Below are positions 1 to 5,711 of a DNA stretch of 18,845 nucleotides, in pieces (positions within the stretch are counted from its first letter, which is position 1; every line of letters begins with the position of its first letter). The position numbers were made by a program, and so were the translations under genes. Under the pieces are notes generated by a model that searched no databases, had not been told where the DNA came from, and was given only the letters and a program-made list of their open reading frames with translations. The stretch covers positions 1 to 18,845 of the forward strand of contig JAYUHK010000095.1 in the NCBI GenBank assembly GCA_043767025.1, in the 5' to 3' direction. Source of the stretch: JAYUHK01 sp043767025. Its GTDB lineage: Bacteria > Bacteroidota > Bacteroidia > Chitinophagales > Saprospiraceae.

Positions 1-233
1 CCCAAACACCAACTTTCACGCCACAACCCAATGAAGTCCGTCAAATACTCGAAATAGCATTTGCCGACTTACTTCTTCCCGAAGTACGCAAAACAACTAC
101 TTTGACGGTGGCAAAAAATATCCAACTCGAAAATGTGAAGTATTTCGACCTTTCGGATAAAATCGTTTGGGGCGCAACGGCGATGATTCTATCCGAATTT
201 TTGGAAGTTTGTAATTTTTCGACTCCAAAATAA
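1..233 (+). CDS. NUDIX hydrolase, CoA pyrophosphatase-like (3' end only)
   Basis: An open frame enters from the left edge (first full codon at 3) and ends at TAA 231-233, giving 76 residues; the start lies outside the window. The visible part resembles the C-terminal third of NUDIX hydrolases of the CoA pyrophosphatase (NudL/YeaB) type. After FTPQPNEV comes a helix with LEIAFADLL, the usual position for the 'EV..i..vpl..Ll' block. About 40 residues later comes the characteristic IVWGATAMIL block followed by a short C-terminal helix. The NUDIX box itself would lie upstream and is not visible. Members hydrolyse CoA and related nucleotide diphosphates in the cytoplasm. The family call rests on the WGATA block and its spacing; the exact substrate is inference. 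Confidence 0.68.
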   Translation, partial: QTPTFTPQPNEVRQILEIAFADLLLPEVRKTTTLTVAKNIQLENVKYFDLSDKIVWGATAMILSEFLEVCNFSTPK

Positions 234-267
234 TTTTCTACCAACGTTGATTTTTTTACTTAATTTG

Positions 268-290
268 TTGATTTTCAGCAAGTTAATTAC
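268..290 (+). repeat. Recurring TTGATTTT-type spacer motif
   Basis: The motif reads TTGATTTTCAGCAAGTTAAT and ends in TAC at 290. Similar blocks occur at 3010-3029 and 7632-7649 (minus strand) and at 9139-9157 and 15874-15891 (plus strand). All share TTGATT(T/G)T(C/T)A followed by an A/T run with TTA. The motif is short and A/T rich, so part of the likeness may be compositional. Confidence 0.35.
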
Positions 291-296
291 TTATTG

Positions 297-321
297 TTTT
301 TTTTACGTTAAGTAAAAAAAA
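297..321. terminator. A/T-rich hairpin after the NUDIX gene
   Basis: The arms TTTTTTTTAC (297-306) and GTAAAAAAAA (312-321) are perfect 10-base complements around a 5-base loop, 64 bases after the NUDIX stop. The stem has only one G-C pair, so it is weak as an intrinsic terminator and could be a chance A/T palindrome. Confidence 0.3.
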
Positions 322-377
322 TGACGTTCAGCAAAAAATAGTGGCTTCAAAAACTATAAATATCACATCTATTTTCT

Positions 378-385
378 TACTTTTG
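378..385 (+). promoter_or_regulatory. Candidate -7 box (TACTTTTG) for pckA
   Basis: TACTTTTG fits the Bacteroidota -7 consensus TAnnTTTG. No clear TTG-type -33 element is seen about 19 bases upstream. If it is used, the pckA leader is about 180 nt and contains the palindromic repeat copy at 412-449. Confidence 0.35.
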
Positions 386-411
386 TGTTGCTTTTTTTTC
401 AAAAAAAGTAA

Positions 412-449
412 TTAGGAATGTGTCTAAAATAAATTACTCATTTTTTCTG
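412..449 (+). repeat. Dispersed palindromic repeat, copy 1 (right arm lost)
   Basis: Blocks in order are TTAGGAATG (412-420), TGTCT, AAAATAA (426-432), ATTAC, TCATTTT (438-444) and TTCTG. These match the 47-bp family in order and spacing, but the closing CATTCCTTA arm is replaced by unrelated sequence. It is closest to the copy at 3102-3139, which also has ATTAC and TTCTG. Confidence 0.75.
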
Positions 450-570
450 CTAAATCACAACTAATCACTCCGTTGATTGAATATTTATTAGCAAATTAGA
501 GTGCTTTTATTTAATCCATTCTTTGTGCCAAGCCAACGCTATCATTTATACAAAACCAAACAGTCTAAAA

Positions 571-2178
571 ATGCAAGAATTTGGAATTAAAAACCCAGCC
601 GCCAACCTACAAACTTTAGATATTCCGACAGTGAAAACCGCCTTTTGGAACCTCTCTCCCGAAGAATTAATCGAACACAGCATTCGCAAAAATATGGGTA
701 AATTGACCGATTCTGGCGCGCTTTTTATCCACACCGGCGAATATACGGGAAGAACGCCCAAAGACAGATTTGTGGTGAAAGACGCAAAAACCGCCGAAAC
801 TGTGGATTGGGGCAACGTGAACCAACCATTTTCTAAAGAAAAATACGACGGATTGTGCCATAAATTGACCCGCTATTTAGGCGATAAAGAAGTCTATGTG
901 CGGGATTTGTTCGCTTGCGCCGACGCTAATTACCGCCTTCGTATCCGATTGGTCAGCGAATATCCTTGGAGCAGCCAGTTTGCTAATAATATGTTTTTGC
1001 GCCCAACGGCGGACGAGTTGGCGACTTTCGAGCCAGATTGGACGATTCTTTGCGCGCCCGGATTTCATGCAGACGCAGCAGCGGACAGCACCAATCGCCA
1101 CAATTTCGTTATCACAGATTTTACGAAACAACAAATTATCATCGGTGGCACGGGCTACACGGGCGAAATAAAAAAAGGTATTTTTTCGGTTTTGAATTAT
1201 GTGCTTCCGCAAGAACGCAACGTACTTTCTATGCACTGCTCCGCCAACGTAGGTAAAAATGGCGACACGGCAGTGTTTTTTGGCTTGAGCGGAACAGGAA
1301 AAACAACGCTTTCCGCCGACCCCAATCGCGACCTCGTAGGCGACGACGAACATGGCTGGAGCAATGAAGGCGTATTCAATTTTGAGGGCGGCTGCTACGC
1401 CAAAACCATTGACCTCACGGAAGAAAAAGAACCCGACATCTATCGCGCTATCCGACACGGAGCGATTTTGGAGAACATTGCTTTCTTTCCCAATACTCGC
1501 ACGCCCGACTATTCTAATAAAGAAATTACCGAAAACACAAGGGTTTCTTATCCGATTTATCATATCCAGAACGCCTTGCACCCGTCTGTCGGCGGGCATC
1601 CACAGAATATATTTTTTCTTACTTGCGACGCTTTCGGCGTGCTGCCTCCTATCTCAAAACTGACGAAAGGGCAGGCGATGTATCATTTTATATCGGGCTA
1701 CACCGCCAAAGTGCCGGGAACAGAGGACGGAGTCGCGGAACCCGAAACTACGTTTTCAGCCTGCTTCGGCGCGCCTTTTTTGCCCCTGCACCCTACGAAA
1801 TACGCAGAGATGTTGGGTAAAAAAATGCAAGCGAATGCAGCAAACGTTTGGCTCATCAATACTGGCTGGATTGGAGGCGAATACGGCATCGGCAACCGAA
1901 TCAGCCTGCGCTACACGCGGGCGATGATTGCGGCAGCCCTGAACGGCGAACTCGATAATGTGGCTTACACGGAACATGATATTTTTGGTCTCCAAATGCC
2001 CGTCAGCTGTCCTAACGTGCCTTCAGAGGTACTGAATCCGCGCCAACTTTGGGCAGACAAAGCTGCCTACGATGCCAAATCTACGCAGTTGGCGAGTGCT
2101 TTCGCAAAGAATTTTAGCAAGTTTTCTGCTCAAGCCTCCGAAGAAACTCGTCAAGGTGCGCCGTTTGTCAATGCCTAA
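571..2178 (+). CDS. pckA: Phosphoenolpyruvate carboxykinase (ATP)
   Basis: This cytoplasmic enzyme converts oxaloacetate plus ATP to PEP, CO2 and ADP, the first committed step of gluconeogenesis. The 535-residue product has the full ATP-type PEPCK pattern. The phosphate loop GLSGTGKTT (residues 238-246, Lys244) is followed by the metal-binding kinase-2 motif DDEHGW (258-263) and the conserved run VFNFEGGCYAK. The N-terminal GRTPKDRF segment and the C-terminal NTGWIGGEYGIG are also typical. I chose ATG 571 over the in-frame TTG at 523: 535 residues fits the family, and the bases before 571 are A-rich as usual for the phylum. The gene converges on the next one with only 6 bases between stop codons. 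The family call is certain; regulation is inferred only from the long upstream leader. Confidence 0.97.
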   Translation: MQEFGIKNPAANLQTLDIPTVKTAFWNLSPEELIEHSIRKNMGKLTDSGALFIHTGEYTGRTPKDRFVVKDAKTAETVDWGNVNQPFSKEKYDGLCHKLTRYLGDKEVYVRDLFACADANYRLRIRLVSEYPWSSQFANNMFLRPTADELATFEPDWTILCAPGFHADAAADSTNRHNFVITDFTKQQIIIGGTGYTGEIKKGIFSVLNYVLPQERNVLSMHCSANVGKNGDTAVFFGLSGTGKTTLSADPNRDLVGDDEHGWSNEGVFNFEGGCYAKTIDLTEEKEPDIYRAIRHGAILENIAFFPNTRTPDYSNKEITENTRVSYPIYHIQNALHPSVGGHPQNIFFLTCDAFGVLPPISKLTKGQAMYHFISGYTAKVPGTEDGVAEPETTFSACFGAPFLPLHPTKYAEMLGKKMQANAANVWLINTGWIGGEYGIGNRISLRYTRAMIAAALNGELDNVAYTEHDIFGLQMPVSCPNVPSEVLNPRQLWADKAAYDAKSTQLASAFAKNFSKFSAQASEETRQGAPFVNA

Positions 2179-2184
2179 AATAAG

Positions 2185-2865
2185 TTATTTCGCAGCAGTC
2201 ACCACGTCCGAATAGTATTTTTCGAGCCGCTTGTTGATTTTTCTGAAAGTAATCTCTGGATTTTTGACCGTATCGGTTTCGATACCAAAAAAAGCGGGCA
2301 AAAAAGTGATAATCGAACTAATCTGGTACGTCGTGTAGTACGGAAACGGGTACGAAAGTTCTTTGTAATTTTCGTCCGCAAAAATGTAAGCGTCAATGCC
2401 CGACGAACTTTCGGTAGCGGTGTTGCCCTTGTAGAGAAAGAAATAAGTGCTATTGGGCGCAAGTCGGAGTGATTCGTCTGGCTTAAGCGTGCTGTCCATA
2501 AAAATATTCGCCGTGCGACCCGCTTTTAAGTCTGCCACACTGCTGTCGTACATCAATAAATATTTAGAAAAATGATAGTGTTTTTGGACTGCCAACGCAA
2601 TTTTGTGGTTTTCGACATCTAATTTTTTTAATTTTTTTTCAATGTAAGTCCGCAATTTTTTTTCGGACGGCGTTAGCTTCAGCAGCTCCCTGCGCCAGTT
2701 GCGCCCACTTTCTAACCGCACAAGCAGCGTCCCGTCGTGCAGTGCGCGAATGTTTTGTTCGCTTTGACGGCGGCTTTCTTTGGTAGCAGTTATTTTGGAT
2801 AGTTGGGCGGACGCAAGAAACGGCGTTGCGCAAGCAATAAAGAAGAAAAGTAATAAATTTTTCAT
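2185..2865 (-). CDS. Secreted protein of unknown function
   Basis: The product is 226 residues and I do not recognise a named family. The start MKNLLLFFFIACATPFLASAQ is a clear signal peptide with a likely cut after ASA, so the protein should be exported and has no further membrane span. The mature part begins with a basic, helix-forming stretch (residues ~28-95) containing ALHDGTLLVRL. A mixed segment follows with HYHFSKYLLMYDSS (~95-108), YFFLYKG (~147-153), SSGIDAYIFADE (~159-170) and PFPYY (~178-182). The C-terminus is a basic helix ending in RLEKYYSD. These blocks look like a conserved globular fold, not low-complexity sequence. It is convergent with pckA (6-base gap) and starts at a repeat-rich spacer. 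Function is unknown. Confidence 0.85.
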   Translation of the reverse strand: MKNLLLFFFIACATPFLASAQLSKITATKESRRQSEQNIRALHDGTLLVRLESGRNWRRELLKLTPSEKKLRTYIEKKLKKLDVENHKIALAVQKHYHFSKYLLMYDSSVADLKAGRTANIFMDSTLKPDESLRLAPNSTYFFLYKGNTATESSSGIDAYIFADENYKELSYPFPYYTTYQISSIITFLPAFFGIETDTVKNPEITFRKINKRLEKYYSDVVTAAK

Positions 2866-2887
2866 GCCAATTTTTGAATGAAGAAAC

Positions 2888-2913
2888 TAATGAATGAAGA
2901 AAAAATAAGGTAT
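2888..2913 (-). repeat. Dispersed palindromic repeat, half copy with GTATTCTGAC flank
   Basis: On the plus strand the blocks are TAATGAATG, AAGAA, AAAATAA, then GGTAT. This is one arm of the family read in reverse. The next bases (GTATTCTGACTT, 2910-2921) match the bases just inside the split element at 7379-7543. It may therefore be a truncated relic of that longer composite. Confidence 0.6.
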
Positions 2914-2948
2914 TCTGACTTTCAAATAAATTTAAACAACGTTGTAAT

Positions 2949-2974
2949 TTAGGAATGAAGAAAAAATAAGTAAG
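2949..2974 (-). repeat. Dispersed palindromic repeat, right-half copy
   Basis: Read on the minus strand this is CTTAC, TTATTTT, TTCTT, CATTCCTAA, an exact match in order and spacing to the right half of the complete copy at 8890-8936. The left half is missing. Confidence 0.65.
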
Positions 2975-3009
2975 CAGTTGTAAGTTTTTAGTTTTTAATT
3001 TTGAGTCAT

Positions 3010-3029
3010 CATAAACTATTGAAAATCAA
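3010..3029 (-). repeat. Recurring TTGATTTT-type spacer motif
   Basis: The minus strand reads TTGATTTTCAATAGTTTATG. On the plus strand the core TTGAAAATCAA followed by AATTATGT is closely echoed at 7639-7660 (TTGACAATCAA, then AATTATGT). Confidence 0.35.
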
Positions 3030-3067
3030 CGAATTATGTCGAATATTAAATGTCATCTATTTAAGTG

Positions 3068-3100
3068 TAAGAACTTAGTTTATTTTAGACGCGTTCTTTA
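3068..3100 (-). repeat. Dispersed palindromic repeat, compact copy
   Basis: The minus strand has AAGAACG, CGTCT, AAAATAA, ACTAA and then GTTCTTA, so the left half runs straight into a short closing arm. AAGAAC and GTTCTT (3069-3074 and 3093-3098) pair perfectly. The inner TTATTTT arm has been lost. Confidence 0.55.
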
Positions 3101-3101
3101 T

Positions 3102-3139
3102 CAGAAAAATTGGGTAATTTATTTTAAACACATTCCTAA
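3102..3139 (-). repeat. Dispersed palindromic repeat, copy in tandem with 3068-3100
   Basis: The minus strand reads TTAGGAATG (3131-3139), TGTTT, AAAATAA, ATTAC, CCAATTT, TTCTG, matching copy 1 at 412-449 block for block. One base separates it from the compact copy at 3068-3100, so two copies lie head to tail upstream of moxR. Confidence 0.7.
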
Positions 3140-3199
3140 AACTAAAAGTAATATTTTCCGTTAATAACGAAAAATAATCAGAAATATTTTAAGCAAAAT

Positions 3200-4207
3200 A
3201 TGGAAAATTCTGTCATAAATTTGGATTCTTTGCGTTACGAAGTTTCTATCGAAAGTCGTTTTTTAGACAATCTACAAGCGGAAATCAATCAAAAAATTGT
3301 TGGGCAATCTGTGATGACCGAGCGTCTGTTGGTTGGTTTGCTTTCAGGCGGACATATTTTGTTGGAGGGCTTGCCCGGCTTGGCAAAAACTTTAGCCATC
3401 AAAACTTTGGCGGCTTGTGTGGGTGGAAAGTTCAGCCGCATACAATTTACACCCGACCTGCTGCCCGCCGACATCGTTGGGACGATGATTTACAACCCCT
3501 CCAAGAGCGAATTTCATGTCAAAAAAGGACCGATTTTTGCAAATTTTGTGCTGGCAGACGAAATCAACCGCGCGCCCGCCAAAGTCCAAAGCGCGCTGCT
3601 CGAGGCGATGCAAGAGCGACAAGTGACCATCGGAAACGATACTTTTGTGTTGGAAGAGCCTTTTTTGGTCATGGCAACCCAAAATCCTATCGAGCAAGAA
3701 GGAACTTACCGACTTCCAGAGGCGCAAGCCGACCGATTTATGTTGAAAGTAAAAGTGGATTATCCCAGCAAAACAGAGGAACGCGAGATTATTCGCCGCA
3801 ATTTGGACGGCACACTCGATGCTGCTCACAGCCCCAACAAAGTCGTAGATTTGGAACAAATACTCGCCGCCCGCAAAGTAGTTCGCAAGATTTATATGGA
3901 CGAAAAAATCGAGCAATACATTCTTGACCTTGTCTTTGCTACCCGCAATCCGCAGGATTTTGGACTCAAAGAGTTGCAACCGCTTCTCCAATATGGTGCG
4001 TCGCCTCGTGCGGGCATCAATTTAGCGTTGGCTGCCAAAGCGAGGGCTTTTATCCAAAAGCGTGCCTATGTGATTCCAGAAGATGTGCGAGAGTTGAGCT
4101 ACGACGTGATGCGCCACCGCATTGGGCTGACCTACGAAGCCGAAGCCGAAAATATCAGTGCCGAAAACATCATTCGCAGTATCTTAAACGCGGTTCAGAT
4201 TCCTTAA
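3200..4207 (+). CDS. MoxR-family AAA+ ATPase
   Basis: This is a cytoplasmic AAA+ ATPase of 335 residues, typical for MoxR (PF07726 type). It has Walker A GLPGLAKT (57-64), the MoxR signature FSRIQFTPDLLPADIVG (~78-94), Walker B FVLADEINRA (116-125) and the sensor region ATQNPIEQEGTYRLPEAQ. A C-terminal AAA lid includes the conserved GASPRAG. MoxR proteins act as chaperone-like ATPases for maturation or stress functions, usually encoded with DUF58 and VWA-domain (Bat) partners. No such partner follows here: the next gene is the opposing lpdA, 39 bases past the stop. The substrate therefore cannot be inferred from context. The TAA stop lies inside a palindromic repeat (4205-4249). The ATG at 3200 follows an A-rich leader. 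Confidence 0.93.
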   Translation: MENSVINLDSLRYEVSIESRFLDNLQAEINQKIVGQSVMTERLLVGLLSGGHILLEGLPGLAKTLAIKTLAACVGGKFSRIQFTPDLLPADIVGTMIYNPSKSEFHVKKGPIFANFVLADEINRAPAKVQSALLEAMQERQVTIGNDTFVLEEPFLVMATQNPIEQEGTYRLPEAQADRFMLKVKVDYPSKTEEREIIRRNLDGTLDAAHSPNKVVDLEQILAARKVVRKIYMDEKIEQYILDLVFATRNPQDFGLKELQPLLQYGASPRAGINLALAAKARAFIQKRAYVIPEDVRELSYDVMRHRIGLTYEAEAENISAENIIRSILNAVQIP

Positions 4208-4249
4208 ATATGCGTCTAAAATAGACCGCCCATTTTTTTTCATTCCTTA
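4205..4249 (+). repeat. Dispersed palindromic repeat filling the moxR/lpdA convergent junction
   Basis: Blocks are TAAATATG, CGTCT (4213-4217), AAAATAG, a diverged centre, CATTTT and CATTCCTTA (4241-4249). The left end TAA is the moxR stop; the right end TTA is the lpdA stop on the minus strand. The inner stem is decayed, so this is an older or selected variant. A bidirectional terminator role is plausible but not shown. Confidence 0.65.
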
Positions 4250-5650
4250 AATATGCAGCGCGCGGTTTGCCGTCGCCGCTAAAGCCGCTTCCTTGAACGC
4301 TTCCGTGTAAGTTGGGTGCGCGTGGCTTATGCGAGCCACATCTTCTGCGCTGGCGCGAAATTCCATCAGCGCAACAGCTTCCGCAATCATATCGGCAGTG
4401 CGAGGACCGACCATGTGGACACCCAAAATCTCGTCGGTTTCTTTGTGGGCGAGGACTTTTACCATGCCTTCGGTATCCATGCTGGCACGGGCGCGACCTA
4501 ATGCTTTGAACGGAAATTTTCCGACTTTGTAAGGCGTTCCGTTTGCTTTGAGTTGCTCCTCCGTTTGCCCAACGGCAGCCACTTCGGGCCAAGTATAGAC
4601 TACTCCGGGTATCAAATTATAGTCAATATGCGGTCTTTGTCCAGCGATAAACTCGGTCACAAAAATACCTTCTTCCTCCGCTTTGTGCGCCAGCATAGCA
4701 CCTTTTATTACATCGCCGATGGCAAAGATTCCTTTTGCGGACGTTTCGAGATGTGCGTCCACTTCGACGCGCCCTTTTTCGTCTATTTTTACGGTGGTAT
4801 TTTCCAAGCCAAGCTGGTCGGTATAAGGTTTTCTACCCAACGCCAAAAGGCAGTAGTCCGCTTCCAGCATAAATATTTCTTCACTGTCGCGTTTTTGAAC
4901 TTTCACGCGCACACTTTCGCCTACATTTTCGACCGCCGTGACCGCATGACCGAGATGAAATTTCATGCCGATTCCTTTGAGCGAGCGGTGCAGTTCTTTG
5001 CTGCAATCGCTGTCCATGCTAGCAATAATTCTATCCATGTATTCTACTACTTCGACCTGTGTGCCGAGTCGCGCATAAACCGAACCCAGCTCCAAGCCGA
5101 TTACGCCGCCGCCGATGATGACCATTCGCTTCGGGATTTGTGGTATGTTGAGTGCTTCGGTAGAAGTGATGATGCGTTTTTTATCGTAGTTGAAATGAGC
5201 CGGCACGATGGGTTTTGAGCCTGTGGCGATAATGGTTTTTTCGGTTTCTATTTCCAAAAAACTACCATCGGACTTGGCGATTTTGATTTTATTGGCAGTC
5301 ACGAATGAGCCGTGACCTATCAAAACGTCAATTTTATTTTTTTTCATCAAAAACTCTACTCCCGAACAAGTTTGGCTTACTACATCGTTTTTTCGCTTCA
5401 TCATCTGGGGCATATTCGCGCTCAAATCGGACAGCTCGATGCCATGTTCTTTGAAGGTGTGCGAGGCATTGTAGAAGTGTTCGGACGAGTCGAGCAGTGC
5501 TTTGGAGGGGATACAGCCCACGTTGAGGCAAGTACCTCCCAGCGTTGGGTAGCGTTCAATGATGGCTACTTTCATTCCTAATTGCGCTCCGCGAATGGCG
5601 GCGACGTAGCCTCCGGGTCCGGAGCCGATGACGGTCAAATCGTATTTCAT
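4247..5650 (-). CDS. lpdA: Dihydrolipoyl dehydrogenase (E3)
   Basis: This FAD enzyme reoxidises dihydrolipoamide with NAD+ in the pyruvate, 2-oxoglutarate and related dehydrogenase complexes and the glycine cleavage system. The 466-residue product has the N-terminal FAD-binding GSGPGG (9-14) and the redox disulfide GGTCLNVGCIPSK (Cys41, Cys46). It also has the NAD-binding GGGVIGLELGSVYARLG, the second FAD contact GIFAIGD and the C-terminal catalytic dyad in HAHPTYTEAF (His444, Glu449). ATG 5650 is preferred over an in-frame TTG at 5689 because the protein then begins directly with the first FAD strand (MKYDLTVIGSG). It is 61 bases downstream of ricT and may be cotranscribed with it. No E1 or E2 gene is in the window, so the partner complex is unknown. 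Confidence 0.96.
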   Translation of the reverse strand: MKYDLTVIGSGPGGYVAAIRGAQLGMKVAIIERYPTLGGTCLNVGCIPSKALLDSSEHFYNASHTFKEHGIELSDLSANMPQMMKRKNDVVSQTCSGVEFLMKKNKIDVLIGHGSFVTANKIKIAKSDGSFLEIETEKTIIATGSKPIVPAHFNYDKKRIITSTEALNIPQIPKRMVIIGGGVIGLELGSVYARLGTQVEVVEYMDRIIASMDSDCSKELHRSLKGIGMKFHLGHAVTAVENVGESVRVKVQKRDSEEIFMLEADYCLLALGRKPYTDQLGLENTTVKIDEKGRVEVDAHLETSAKGIFAIGDVIKGAMLAHKAEEEGIFVTEFIAGQRPHIDYNLIPGVVYTWPEVAAVGQTEEQLKANGTPYKVGKFPFKALGRARASMDTEGMVKVLAHKETDEILGVHMVGPRTADMIAEAVALMEFRASAEDVARISHAHPTYTEAFKEAALAATANRALHI

Positions 5651-5711
5651 AATCACTGTGCGGTGTATAATATTTTCTAAAATCCTCAAAAGTTAAACAA
5701 ACATCTTTCTG

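Larger units (their letters stand above)
234..570. other. Non-coding spacer upstream of pckA
   Basis: This is 337 very A/T-rich bases with no convincing gene. It holds a TTGATTTT-type motif (268-290), an A/T-only hairpin (297-321), a promoter-like box (378-385) and one copy of the dispersed palindromic repeat (412-449), each listed separately. An in-frame TTG at 523 would lengthen PckA by 16 residues but is not supported by family length. Confidence 0.7.
2866..3199. other. Repeat-rich divergent spacer between the secreted protein gene and moxR
   Basis: These 334 non-coding bases separate two divergent genes. The spacer contains four partial copies of the dispersed palindromic repeat, all in minus orientation (2888-2913, 2949-2974, 3068-3100 and 3102-3139). 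It also has a short direct repeat TGAATGAAGAAA (2875-2886 and 2891-2902) and a TTGATTTT-type motif (3010-3029). I found no convincing TAnnTTTG box for either gene. Confidence 0.65.

Noticed and set aside
523..570. Upstream TTG start for PckA
   Set aside because: It would add 16 residues with no family support; ATG 571 gives the standard length.
877..1599. Minus-strand open frame of 240 codons inside pckA
   Set aside because: It is opposite a clear PEPCK coding region and shows no family motif; explained by codon usage of the real gene.
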